From Gibbula magus (taxonomy: Eukaryota > Mollusca > Gastropoda > Trochida > Trochidae), in the NCBI GenBank assembly GCA_936450465.1, contig OW388290.1, forward strand, positions 27,331,457-27,395,456: DNA of 64,000 nt. Direction: 5' to 3'. The notes beneath the pieces were generated by a model. It worked only from the letters and a program-made list of their open reading frames with translations. It did no database searches and was not told the DNA's origin. A program made the position numbers and the translations under genes. How positions within the stretch are numbered: position 1 is the first letter of the stretch; each line of letters starts with the position of its first letter. Shown piece by piece: positions 22,688 to 34,900 of this stretch.

Positions 22688-23071
22688 ATGATCCATAATT
22701 CATGGATCTGCACCCCCTCTTATATCAAAATGCTAGATACAATCCACCACCAAGGTCTCAGGCTATGTATTGGGGCCTTCAGAACTTCACCTGTTAAAAG
22801 TCTCTATGTTGAAGCTGATGAGCAATCTCTTGCAGATCGGCGCATCAAGCTAGCACTTCAATATATCACTAAACTAAAATTTAACCCTTCAAACCATGCC
22901 TACAACTGCGTATTCAATCCAGAATACCAGCAGTTATACAGCCCAAAACCTAATGCAATTCCACCTCTCGGTATCCGCCTTCAACAACATGTTGAAGATT
23001 CAGATATTGACCTTTTAACAATAGCAGAACATTGTCTGCTTGCCACTCTACCATGGTCAAGCACCGTTTAA
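22688..23071 (+). pseudogene. LINE polyprotein linker between RT and RNase H
   Basis: Longest intact piece of the LINE (128 codons). It contains MLDTIHHQGLRLCIGAFRTS, SPVKSLYVEADEQSLADRRI, KLALQYITKL and CVFNPEY. This block (HHQGLRL..GAFRTSP..SLY.E..E..L..RR) is standard after the RT in I/Nimb and related LINEs of invertebrates. A stop at 23069-23071 cuts it off from RNase H. Confidence 0.85.
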
Positions 23072-23156
23072 ATGTCAGTTTAACTGCTCATAAAAATCTG
23101 ATACAGATCAACTTACTTTTCAACAGGCTTTCTATGAGCTCTGATCTTTTCACAGG

Positions 23157-23945
23157 GTATAAATCAATATATACTGACGGTTCTAAGGATGGTCCCATGG
23201 TTGCAGCAGCAACTGTGACTCCTTCAACAACATACGCTTCAAGGCTGCATGAGGGCAGCAGCATCTTTACTGCAGAAGTTAAGGCCATCCTTAAGGCTGT
23301 CCATCACATTAAAAACTCAACTCCCAATAATAACATTATTTCTCTGATTCACTTTCTTGCTTACAGGCAATTAAAAACTGTAAGAGTGATCATCGAATTA
23401 CCAGGGATATTTTATTACTTCATAATTCTTGCCTCCAATGCGACATCGTCTTTTGCTGGCTTCCTAGCCATATGGGTATAAGAGGTAATAACAAAGCTGA
23501 TTCAGTAGCTAAATCAGCCTTAAACCTCAATCATATTTCTGCAACTTAAGTTCCATATACAGATTCTAAACCTGCTATTAAATCTTATATTAAGCAGCGT
23601 TGGAAGTCCCAATGGGACAAACAACATCATAACAAACTTCACACAATTCAACCTCATTTAGGTTACAAATCTCTATCCTCTTTTACCCGACAGGAAGGTT
23701 CTGTCCTAAGACGATGTTGTATTGGACACACTCATTTAACACACTCATATCTTTTAAAGAGGGAAGATCCTCCGACGTGTATCCCTTGCCAGTGTCCGCT
23801 CACCGTTAAGCAATTTAATGTGAGTGTTGGGACAATGCTCATATCAGGGAAACATTTAACCCTAATATTTCCATTTCTCATGCACTTTGGTGAACATCGC
23901 GTTTTAGATTTTATAAAAGAAATTAATCTCTTTGATAAACTTTAA
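23157..23945 (+). pseudogene. LINE RNase H and C-terminal region
   Basis: IYTDGSKDGPMVAAATV (first catalytic Asp) at 23167, then FTAEVKAILKAVHHI (catalytic Glu) near 23270. In another frame LPSHMGIRGNNKADSVAKSA (final His/Asp part) is at about 23463-23520. Downstream come SVLRRCCIGHTHLTHSYLLK and a Cys-rich PPTCIPCQCP block, a usual LINE C-terminus. The segment around the third catalytic Asp is scrambled. Several frameshifts, so inactive. Confidence 0.82.
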
Positions 23946-24110
23946 TGTTTAACTTTTTCTAAATCAGCTTTTACCAATCTTGTGATAATTCGCTGGTGTT
24001 TTTACGACCTTCTTGTCGTTTCATGCTTGCTTTAGCAAATATTTTTTTAAATTGGGCTATTAACTTAAATTTCTCGCCGCAAAGCCGAAGCGGGCGTTAA
24101 GCAATAACTC

Positions 24111-24879
24111 ACTCTTCATATAAAGCACGTGTATGTATGTTTGTTGCATATATTAAGACAGCGAGGTGCTAGACACACTTTCCGTCTTAACATTTCGTTA
24201 AAGGTGAGTAGACTCACTGTTAACATTCTAAGATTTAACAGCACTATGTTTAACCATCAATCTTACACAGTACAACGGTAGGTTAAAGCCAATGCATAGT
24301 TCAACCAATATTCATAGGGTTGAAATGATGGAACTTCTTTTGAAAAACGAGGATATTACCGAATGCACGAAATGGAGTTTAATGCTTTATCGACACTCTT
24401 GTAAATGACCCAATAATCTAATCTTCCAGTGTTTCAATAACGTTACCATCAAGCTGTTACAAAACACTTCAAATTGATCACGTGCAAAATTGCCCTCAAG
24501 GGTCATCAAGGCAGCTTTAGTTTATATTGTTAAATTCACGTCCAACTCGATGATTGGTATTTTAATTTTTCAAGCAGGCATCCATTCACATACTGGACAG
24601 CGAAGTTAAACACCCATTAATGCCATTAATGTTTTGGTAAAACTCCTGTAACCTTTTTCTTTCTATTACCCAGTTAGGTGTCATGTGCTTATGAGGTCAG
24701 ATGCTAACCTGGAGTTAATTCTCAGATATATAATCGAATGATCGAATTATCACATGCAACTTTCAAGCTGACGTATTTTAAAAATTATATGTTTAAAAAT
24801 TCGATATTTTTACCAGTGTCGGGGGTTAGCATATTGAGCTCACGGACGCGCTTTTGAACATGGGCACCGGTAAGAGTTG
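24111..24879. other. Intergenic DNA, no gene seen
   Basis: AT-rich, nothing recognised. Confidence 0.45.
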
Positions 24880-25060
24880 ATGAGCCTTTAAAAGTTGTGA
24901 ACTGTTATCGACTGGTATGGCCTACTTTATTGTGACATGGCGGCTCCTTGTTCCGGTGTCAAGTAATATCAAACAGGAGTAGTACATTCTAATTGGCCTG
25001 TCACTATTGTCTGACACAGGAACGTCTCGTAACCAGAGGCAGCAACAGTTCAAGTATATA
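24880..25060. repeat. Diverged repeat family R1, copy a
   Basis: The blocks TTATTGTGACATGGCGGCTC, TTCCGGTGTCAAGTAA and GGCCTGTCACTATTGTCTGA recur, diverged, at 29270-29460 and 49160-49270 in the same order and orientation. Function unknown. Copy c lies in an intron of the candidate receptor gene. Confidence 0.65.
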
Positions 25061-26055
25061 AATGAGTCGCGATTCAAAGTAAATATATTCCACAGAGTCA
25101 ATATCCCCTATACCAAGAGATCACCCGAGATTTTTTTGCCTGGAATATTCAAAGCTTTTTAATCAGTATTTATAAATGGATAGTGACATAAAACATTTAG
25201 ATTGATATTATATGAAAAAAGTTGTAACTTATCTTAAATATATGTTTCAAATATAAACAATAAACTAAATGAAATTGGGTAAGGTTACCAGCGAATAATG
25301 AATTCTGGCGATCAATCCAGTAAATAGTGCTATTCATTTTATAAATCAGATAAGTATCTATACACAATTAATTAATGCTATAACGTTCCTATTCAACTAC
25401 TACACCTAGGTGAAGGAAATTATGTAGTTTGACATATCAGTTGATACTCTTGATCCCGGTTTGATATCCAGTTACGAAAATTTATTTTTGACACAATTTA
25501 AGTGCTTGAATTTGTAGATGAACTTAGTGTCAGTATTAGTTAAAATCTTAAATTGAGGGATGGAGGAGTATGTTAGTAATGCTCACTGATGTCATGTTCT
25601 CAAAGACTCCAAATGCAAATAGGTCGATGTTAATCTCTCCATTCATAGATTTAGAAGAGGCAAGTGTTTTCTGTAACTGCAAGTAACTGGTGATGACAAT
25701 GAAATGACAAGAATCAGAAAGACATTACGTTTAAAACAGGATGATATGACACCATAAACTGTTTAGCCTATCTCACACCACTGAAGCAACACGCAATGGA
25801 CAGTAATAACCTCAGTGCTAGCAGTGTGACCATATCCTTCGTTTTGAACATGTTTCCATATTTTTTGATTGAACAGTTTTTCAAAAACAACTAAATATCG
25901 TTAGATATTAAATTCTTTTTAACATATCTGTTAACATAATGTGTTTACATGTATGAAATGTCAACATTTTGGTAAGTTCCCAAGTGTGGTTTTAAAACTT
26001 AGTTTAACGCTTCTTATTACCAAAGATCGCCTTTTAGAAAATCCATAATCATCAT

Positions 26056-26137
26056 TATATAACCGGGAAACATATTGGCGACTCGACACGAGCTTCACAG
26101 TCAATATTACACTTCAGTTGCATTGACATTATAATGT
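26056..26137. repeat. 82-bp direct repeat, copy 1
   Basis: ATATAACCGGGAAACATATT through TTGACATTATAATGT. A copy with one visible change lies 318 bases downstream. Confidence 0.88.
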
Positions 26138-26373
26138 CAGTTATGTTATTGTCTATGATAAAAGACATGTGTATTGTTATGTTAAGCTTTTCTTTGGAAC
26201 TGAAATGAAGACCGAAATTCACTTATTTCACTTAGTATTTGAACATATCAATTACTCAACAATGAATATGCTGACATAAACTGTAAAAAATGATTTATGC
26301 AAAATGTTAACTATGAACTAATTTACATACTATTGATGCAAAACAAAGGCAATTTGCAAATTGTGCAAACTTG

Positions 26374-26455
26374 ATATAACCGGGAAACATATTGGCGACT
26401 CGACACGAGCTTCACAGTCAATATTACACTTCAGTTGCGTTGACATTATAATGTG
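26374..26455. repeat. 82-bp direct repeat, copy 2
   Basis: Matches 26056-26137 except for a G in place of A in 'CAGTTGCRTTGAC'. Flanks differ, so it is a dispersed or locally transposed piece, not a simple tandem. Confidence 0.88.
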
Positions 26456-27708
26456 TATTTTGTTATTACTAATCGATATTACATTACGACTTCGTGATTA
26501 TACGAAATGTTGGAATGAATGAGTAAATATTTTTCAATACCCAACTCCATTTCATGTATGTTTATTTCCAATCGTTTCCAGTTTTTGGAAACACAATTGT
26601 CAAATTAGCCAGCACGTATCTATGCTAGACAATTTACAGTATTTCTGACATTACATAAATCAATATTCATTTTGTTTAACATTACGCAAGTGAGAAAAGA
26701 CCAATGGCTTAATCCTTCAAAGAAATATAATTTTGCTTTAATGTTACTTTCAGTGAAAACAAATCGGTTTGATCAATCGATACATGTGTAGATATTTGCT
26801 GATTTCAGCGGATATGTAAATAAATAAATAAATAAATACATTGAGTACAGTAGCTGTCGCCTGTTTGAATCATGCATCGCTGGGCATCTTCCAAAAGAAC
26901 ACAATACTGATTGATTGTTCTAACTCTGCTGGTGAATTTGTTTGGCGCAGGTTGATATCGAAAGCTCAATATGCATTTTTATGTGTAGTCAGTCAGTTAT
27001 TTATTTGCTTGGTGTCTTGGAAATATTGATACAGTGAAAGGATCGTTAAAACACAGGATGAAGTGTGCATTTGAACACAATATCTATCTCTTCTTTGTTT
27101 ATACAAGCACAATCCATTGTGAAATTTTACATTTATGTAACAGCTGTGCTTTTACGTTTTTGTTCGTAGGACCTTACATGAAAATTATATTATAAATATA
27201 CCATGTTCAAGGTCTGAGATGTGATATAATATTGTTCGATTTCCATTAATACAATAAGTGAATAGTTCATTGATTGTAAATCAATTATATTGATTTTTAG
27301 ATGTGAAGCTACATATATGAGACAGTATTTCTATTATAAAAAAATACTGTTTTCATTTGCGTAGTACCAGCGTTTCCCACTCAAAAAGACTTAATGTAAG
27401 TACGCTGTATTATCAATGAGTAATAACTTGCGTATTCGATTGATCTTAATTTAGTACACTTCAAATATAAACGGATCGGAAGAAGTCTATAAAATAAATG
27501 GCTTAAAGATTAATACAGGACGTCCTTTTATCATTTCCAAAGGGTCAATGTATTTTAAGCAAGACATCGACTCAAACGCCGTAGATGAAATCAATATGTC
27601 CCAGTTGTACTTGAACGTGTATTTTTCATAGTGCTTGTAACGTATTTGAAGTATTATTTTGCCAAAATGATATAATGTTGTTTGTAAAGTGATAGTGATG
27701 TGTAATAC

Positions 27709-28120
27709 TTAGAGAATAACCAACGAGGTACGAGTGATTACGGGAAATATCCATGAGTCTAAATAATGTTCAGCCACGAGCTTTAGCGAGTGGCTCTGAA
27801 CATTATTTATACGAGTGGATATTTCCCGTAAACACTCGTACCGAGTTGGTTATTCTATATATTACCCATTATGCAATTAAATTGACCAAATTACGCCTGG
27901 TTATTACATTTTCATGTTGGGCGGCCGCTGTGAAGGACCCGTCGCCACAGTAACATTGTGACGTCATAAGATAAATCGTCGCGTCAGACCATTGTTTTAT
28001 GACGTCATAGTCATTCTTTCTCCGGGTAACCGACCAATCAACGCTGAGAATCACTTGAAAGCACATGTGCAAATATCACAAAAATAATCACCTGTGTCTT
28101 CTCACCCGTATGGGTAATAT
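27709..28120. mobile_element. 412-bp palindromic MITE-like element, copy 1
   Basis: First part: 27711-27777 and 27790-27856 are near-perfect inverted arms of about 67 bases around a short loop (GAGCTTTAGCGA). Second part: 27859-28120 is bounded by ATATTACCCAT and its inverse ATGGGTAATAT, so it may be a second element. Two TGACGTCA-like sites lie inside. The translation of the palindrome is not a protein. Confidence 0.85.
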
Positions 28121-28732
28121 AACTCTTTTCGCAAGTGTCTGCACATTATATTTAATAGAGAAAATATCATGTAGTTTCGATTTCCCTTAGGACCTCAAAT
28201 TATTTAGTTCCAGGGCGTCCAAATCGGAACACCGCAGTTTAATTGTATCTCAATAATTCCTAAATATACTATGTCATGTACACGTCATTGGTGAAGTTGC
28301 TTGCTTGTTAAATTGAGCCATCTTGGTGACATTCTTTCTTTAATACTACATGAAAACAGTCTGTTCATATGGTTATTGGTTGAACTGTTTATCTTCCATC
28401 AGCACTTAGTCATGACAAAATATTTCATTTACAAAATACAATATACAAACTAGCCGGTACCTTTATAATCTGGATTATAGACATATCTTATTTATATCTT
28501 CATAAATTATTCATTACGATTGAACTATAAAACATCATAAACATTATCAAAGCGTTGAGACGAAAGGAGAACCTCAAACAGACTCGCTGGTCATTCTTAA
28601 GGACGATACACATATTTTTGGCTGGCCAACGCTTATTTATGAATGGCATGATTGAGGCATTTACCTTGATTTTGAAGAAAATCGCTTGTCGTGAATAAGT
28701 GCAAGTACAAACAGGAGTGCACAATAGAATAG
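28121..28732. other. Spacer between the twin elements
   Basis: AT-rich, unique within the window. No gene seen. Confidence 0.45.
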
Positions 28733-29144
28733 TTAGAGAATAACCAACGAGGTACGAGTGATTACGGGAAATATCCATGAGTCTAAATAATGTTCAGCCA
28801 CGAGCTTTAGCGAGTGGCTCTGAACATTATTTATACGAGTGGATATTTCCCGTAAACACTCGTACCGAGTTGGTTATTCTATATATTACCCATTATGCAA
28901 TTAAATTGACCAAATTACGCCTGGTTATTACATTTTCATGTTGGGCGGCCGCTGTGAAGGACCCGTCGCCACAGTAACATTGTGACGTCATAAGATAAAT
29001 CGTCGCGTCAGACCATTGTTTTATGACGTCATAGTCATTCTTTCTCCGGGTAACCGACCAATCAACGCTGAGAATCACTTGAAAGCACATGTGCAAATAT
29101 CACAAAAATAATCACCTGTGTCTTCTCACCCGTATGGGTAATAT
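28733..29144. mobile_element. 412-bp palindromic MITE-like element, copy 2
   Basis: Apparently identical to 27709-28120, exactly 1024 bases further on, with different flanks on both sides. Two independent insertions or a copy-paste event would explain it. Identity implies a very recent origin. Confidence 0.85.
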
Positions 29145-29249
29145 TGTATATTTCGGACCTTTCAAACTCACTTCAAATACTGAACAATACAAGACATTGT
29201 CGTTGGGTGTGGCAATGTTCAGCAAGACTCAAAGTGAGCTCCTGGACAT

Positions 29250-29480
29250 TCCTTTGATAATGTGGTAAGAGGAGGAAGAACCTTGAAACGTCAGCTACTG
29301 TTATCGACTAGTACGGCATGCTTTATTGTGACTCGGCGACCCCTTGTTTCGGTGTCAAGTAAGAACATACAGGAACTGTAAATTGTGATTGACCTGTCAC
29401 TACTGTCTGACCCACGAACGACTGTGTCAGCAGGACCAGAATTCGTCAACAGTAGTCACGGATATGATCTGTATTCCTCG
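29250..29480. repeat. Diverged repeat family R1, copy b
   Basis: TTATTGTGACTCGGCGACCC, TTTCGGTGTCAAGTAAGAAC and GACCTGTCACTACTGTCTGA correspond to copies at 24880 and 49140. The upstream block CATTCCTTTGATAAT is shared only with copy c. Confidence 0.65.
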
Positions 29481-29710
29481 AATACATTATTTTCATAATG
29501 TTAGTGGTTCTTTAAAAACAATTATACAATTAAGAACTGCCAATCAACTGACATAATATGGATACATGAACCCGACAATACAATACTTGCCACAGCGTTG
29601 GAACGTAAACGAGACAAAAAGAGCCATTCAAACAACCATGCATCACTAAAATCCGGTAGTGAATGTGTTTAAACACTAAAATTTAATATTCTCTAGTCAG
29701 TGGAGACTTT

Positions 29711-29850
29711 CCAGTACAGTAGGAATCAATAACTTGTTGTACAGACACACCTCTTTTCACTTTCTTTAGGAATTAACGTCTATTATTTGTCCAGTTACAG
29801 TAAATTTATGTCTGCTGAACATCAACACATCCGTCCATTGTAGATTAGCA
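29711..29850. repeat. Diverged repeat family R2, copy a
   Basis: GGAATCAATAACTTGTTGTA, AGGAATTAACGTCTATT and AGTAAATTTATGTCTGCTGA recur in the same order at 55165-55285 and 63474-63590. No coding reading is convincing. Confidence 0.6.
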
Positions 29851-30417
29851 AGCACTGGCAAGTAACTCAATGTGTGCAAAATGGGTTTCGTAACTACGAG
29901 ATCCGTACTTTCCGCATCTGGTAGAACTCAAAAGACAGTAACATTAACAGAAACCAAATCGACATTCATGTCAATTCATCCCATATATCTAGATAAGTGT
30001 ACCTGCACATCATTATCATGGTTTTTTTTACAGATTACCTTCGTTTAAAGGTTTCATTACTGTTCAATGGTCTTATAGTAGCTCAAAATCCTCACGTATG
30101 GATTTGTATTCCATTCATTACTTACATTTCATTACATTACTCAATAACATTGAATCATAAGTTCATCATTGTATCTTGTCAATCCAAAATCAACTTATAT
30201 GATTCACTCATTTGTAGTAATCAACAGTAAAGCTATGGACTTGAGTACTTATAGTGTTTGTATAACTGGATAAAATAAATCAAGTTTATCCTCCAATGGT
30301 TGTGTTACTGTTCTTGAAAGGTTTGAAATATACAGCGTTTTTAAACAACAGAATGCTGGAATTTAATTCATACTGTTATAACCTTGATTTGATTCCAGAG
30401 CTTTCTTATCTCATATT
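29851..30417. other. Intergenic DNA, no gene seen
   Basis: AT-rich, no feature recognised. Confidence 0.45.
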
Positions 30418-30701
30418 TCAAAGTAAACTAGAGTGCGAGATAGCGCAGTGGTTAGCGCGTTCGGCTTCGGATCAAGAGGTCAGGGGTTCGAATCCCGCCA
30501 GGGGCACGGCAACTTTGTCTGCAGTAGAGAACTGTTCTACATGCAGTGAGGTTTGGGTGCAAAGCTACACTGAATTCCATGGTTCGCTAGTTCCAGCCGT
30601 TGCTCGCAGGTTTCTCACTGCCATAATACTAGCAGCCTTGATATAAGTGAAATACTCTTGAAAGAGGCGTTAAACCCCAACTCACCTCACCTCAAAGTAA
30701 A
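30418..30701 (+). mobile_element. SINE with target-site duplication
   Basis: Head GCGAGATAGCGCAGTGGTTA ... GGTTCGAATCCCGCC, a shortened body and the tail GAAAGAGGCGTTAAACCCCA. It is flanked by TCAAAGTAAA at 30418-30427 and 30692-30701. Confidence 0.94.
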
Positions 30702-31578
30702 ATATACAGGTATAATGCACAGTATGCAAGACATGTTCAGACCTATCTAATACAGATATCACATTTTCGTGGTTTATTTGTATATCTAGTGAAGTATGCA
30801 TGTAAATAATATGCAAATGAGATCAGTTAGATGCATCATTAATAAATCACCATATCCGAATGAAAAATAACAATTGAGTTTTCCTGTTACACAAAGCAGA
30901 TCAAAACTGTCTACAATGTACATATATTAATAGTGTATTTTCTGGATGTATTCATGCCAAGCACTTGTTTCATAATAGTTGTTAAAACACGATGCTTTTC
31001 GTTTTCAATCCTTTGGGTCCAATGGAAGCGAGATGTGTGAAAAGTTCATGAATATTGGATCGAAAACAGTGTATGAGCTTTATTGTATAACATCTAATTA
31101 ACTGCTCTGTTGGCTCTACATAACGTCTGAAAAGACAAAACACTCTGGAAATGCAAAACGTATCGGATGGATAATTATTTGGTTTTACAAACGAGTGATA
31201 ACAGAATAGGCTCAATCGAGAAGCGTCAAGCATATATGCTAAGGCTAAGTCTTCATGCTCAATTGTTTTTAGATACATCTCTGGTAAAAAGTGTCTCACT
31301 ACATTTGTAGTTACACCATATTGGACTGATGAACACTTTTAGCGTGTGGGAAATAACGGTTGTAAGAAAAATAATGTTCGCATTTTCACTTGCACTTCAC
31401 AACTCATCAGGCATACTGTGAGCTGAGCTCAGGTTTGTTACTGTTACTGAAAACATCACTTCAGTGATCCAATGGCACCGCATCATTTATAATACGCACC
31501 ACTATTGTACATTGTGTATAAAATATTCTGACGACGACTATGTATTGTTTTGTTTGTTATGCAATTTTATTAGACTCA
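30702..31578. other. Intergenic DNA, no gene seen
   Basis: A minus-strand frame at 31299-30982 is open for 105 codons, but I recognise nothing in it and see no splice support. Confidence 0.4.
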
Positions 31579-31848
31579 TTGAGGTGAGGTGAGTTTGGGT
31601 TTAACGTCGCTTTCAAGAGTATTTCACTTATATCGACGCTGCTAGTATTATGGCAGGGAGAAAGCCCGCAACGCAATGTGGCTATGCATTGCGATGAAAC
31701 CTGCGAGCATCGACTGGAACTAGCGAACCATGGGTGGTACTACACTGAAATTCAGTGTAGCATTGCACCCAAACCTTACTGCGTGTATAACAGTTTTCTA
31801 CTCCAGACACAGTTGCCGTGTCCCTGGCGGGATTTAGACATGTTGCTG
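31579..31848 (-). mobile_element. SINE, tRNA head truncated
   Basis: Reversed tail GTTTGGGTTTAACGTCGC, full body, and the start of the head (TGTCCCTGGCGGGAT). It then breaks off before the B box. Confidence 0.9.
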
Positions 31849-31917
31849 AGTGACGTGGCATCGTAATCGTCAGAATGTGACTGCGCAATGTTAACGGCAG
31901 CAATTAAGCCTGTCCTA

Positions 31918-34900
31918 TCTACAAGTGAGCGTGATATCATCGGATGTCTTGCAACTTAGTTTGATTTAAATCAGGGAGTAAATGCTTAACTAATACCGTT
32001 ATAATGTTATAATTAACTACCAAAACATTTCACTCATTCATGAATAGTATGAAACAGGACGTTATGTAGATTTTCGAAATTAACTTCCAAAGGTATTTAC
32101 CATGTTATCACCCCTGGCATCTCATTTCATTTAAATTGTACTTTGAATTAGTATTTCGAAAGACCTATATTAATATTTTACACAAATACAGGACAATGTT
32201 GCTTTATATAAATGTCAATAGTTTATCCGTCTAACACTGTACTTCGTTCAGGTACAATAACTTTAATATCTAATATCTTTGCAGGTTTTGGTGTTGGAAC
32301 ATTTCTTAATCAATCATTCCTATAAGTCGAATTATTCAATGGTAAGCACCGGAATATCAATACCCAAATGAATGGGTTGCATCGTAGACCAATATTAGAT
32401 TATCATCTTCCCATTACCAACTCCAACTCATGATCATATAATATGATAAATGAATTAAAAGAATTATGTATCAAGTATATTTGCATATCCACCATTTCGT
32501 AAGGCCTCTGGGGTGTCCCGATACCAAAATTAGGGGTTGTTTGTGCTGTTTTTGGATGCAACATTATGTTGTGAAATGTGAAATCTAAACGTCAGTATTG
32601 TAAATAATCTGATTTGTAAATATGGGAACAGAAATTATTTTAAAAGCAGGATCCGCAGTATAAAAAATGAACAGCCACATTGGGAATTAAACGGAAAGAT
32701 TAATGAATTTAAAGGAAAGTATGCAAAGTTTGCAAGAAGAACAATAAAATGTATCTGATGAAATTGGAACCTACGTGTAGTGTAAAAATATATGAAGCAG
32801 TTTTCTAGTCAGTACAACACACGAGTTCCATTTTCTGTAGAATTCCAGTTTAACTAGGGCAGATGGATTTGATACCTCTTGTGTCTTGTTATGGACTAAG
32901 ACATGCCTGGAATATTCTAAGCTTGGACGTGGTACAGTTTTTCCCCGCACAGTTTTAGAAAACGCAGGTAGTCGCCACTGGTCATAACACCTTATCATTC
33001 ACTTTGTGGATACTGTAACAGAACACTTGAATTCGTTGAATTTCCCTCAGTATATTTGTGATATCAAATGTTATACGTTTTAACAATTTATCGAAACAGA
33101 AAAAAAGGATTTGCACACTGTATATAACAAACCCCACCAAAACAACAACAACAAAACACTGTTTTGTCCCTGCGCAAATAGAACTAAAAAGTGTTTGACT
33201 TTCATATGGTTTTAACTTTATTAAGTTGTGCATTCCTGATATTGAAATAACTGACATTTCCCTTGTATTATATCACTACAATAACATAAATATGAAACAT
33301 GATCTAGACTCCACATCGACAGGGAGTGAGTATTGTTTATGGTGTTCTATGCAACGAGGAAACCCCGTCTAATGATAACACATTCGGTAGTTCGTCAATC
33401 GAGCCAGAAGGTGCCTTTCAAACTACGAACACTTATATACTCAATTGTGCTCTTTAAATTATTGATAACCTGTTCAGACTGATAACCTGAAATGATGTGA
33501 ACATGTTACATAACTCGATTGGCTTTGCTGCTACATGTATTTTACTAAGGTTTTTAATACATTTTCAAACTCAGCTATACAGCTTTGAAGGATATAATTA
33601 AATACTTTTTGTAAGAAATGTGCTAGTAAAAGAATCAGGTCAAGATTTATCAACCTCGATTTTAACTTAATTGTATTGCTGTGGTAGATTAGATTTGGAG
33701 TCCGGCATCACTAATAATGGCTTAAAAAAACAATATCCTTTAACAGATCTTAAGTCATGTCGTTATGCTGGCAACATTCCTTTGACAGGTTCGTTACGTG
33801 TGTATACAATACAATACATAACCTTTTTACCCCAAACTGCATTACAGAGAACGAACTGGAATGATAATATAATTTGTATATGACATCTTTTGATTTTTCG
33901 CTCAAACACTAACTAATAAGAGAAATGAAATTGAAATAGAACTAAGCACAACATTTTAGAAAACAGTTTAGCAACAGACCTCATACATTTTTTTTATATC
34001 TAAGATTGGTACATTTGCATTTTGCTGAAGGTAATACAATGTCACGATTCAACTCCCTGATAAAGTAAGACATCTGTCTGTATTAATTTTTATGCCATAT
34101 ATTTTCTGCATTAAAATATTTGATTTCGTATAAGAACATGTATAGAGATATATAATGTCATGTACGCTTCCTAATTTACTAGTTTACCAATGTGGAAGCT
34201 TTACTTAGGGACTTTCTCATTGCATCACAATTTAAAATCTGGTAACCATACTATTAAAATGAAATGCATATATATGAATATACCTCAATATCTAAATGTT
34301 ACAAATTGACAATATTGTTTCAGGTACATTCGTCTTGTCCCTGAAGCAGCACTCATAAACAACTTGTAATCACTTCCAAGTTGTTTTATATGTTTCTGGT
34401 AATGGTACCACATGCTATGCTATATCGATGTATGTGGTTTATAATGATTTGATTTTGAAACTATAACACAACCATTCTCTTCATAATTATTAAAAATCAC
34501 ACGTGTATCTTACACACATCAGAAAATCAATGTAACTTCATCATTGAATTGTTACAGTTTTTAAATAAACATAATTAAGAAATTAATAAAGTTTATTTAA
34601 GTAGTTGTAGGAGCTCACTTTGAATCTTGACAACACAGTATTTCCCTACATTGTTATGAGAAAATACTTTTTGCATGTATTTGAGGTCCTGGCTGCAATC
34701 ACCTTTACCGAACTGACAACTGGAGAAGAAGACACATCACTTGTTAACGACATACTAGTATGACAAATGGGGCGGGTTTCTCGAAATAAGATGGTGACAC
34801 ATGAGATCTGTAGAGGGACATAAATATTGTCAACCTCCCATGTGTGATCCTGGACGCGTGAGAAGCCTTAATAGGAATGTTTCTCGTAATTTGCAATACA

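Larger units (their letters stand above)
22045..24110 (+). mobile_element. Decayed LINE with RNase H (I/Nimb-like), 5' truncated
   Basis: RT pieces, a linker, RNase H and a Cys-containing C-terminus follow in LINE order on the plus strand. At 24070-24110 the end reads CGCCGCAAAGCCGAAGCGGG then CGTTAAGCAATAACTCACTC. The end resembles the SINE tail GCGGCGTTAAA plus CTCAC repeats. Such sharing is the usual sign that a LINE supplied machinery to a SINE. The 5' half (endonuclease) is missing. Confidence 0.85.
25061..27708. other. Intergenic DNA with small repeats
   Basis: Contains the 82-bp direct repeat listed separately and an (AAAT)n run at about 26818-26838. A short frame at 26841-27029 is less AT-rich than its surroundings but has no recognised domain or splice context. 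No gene called. Confidence 0.45.

Noticed and set aside
27753..29096. Two identical pairs of small frames that look conserved
   Set aside because: They are the translated twin palindromic elements. Identity reflects recent duplication, not selection.
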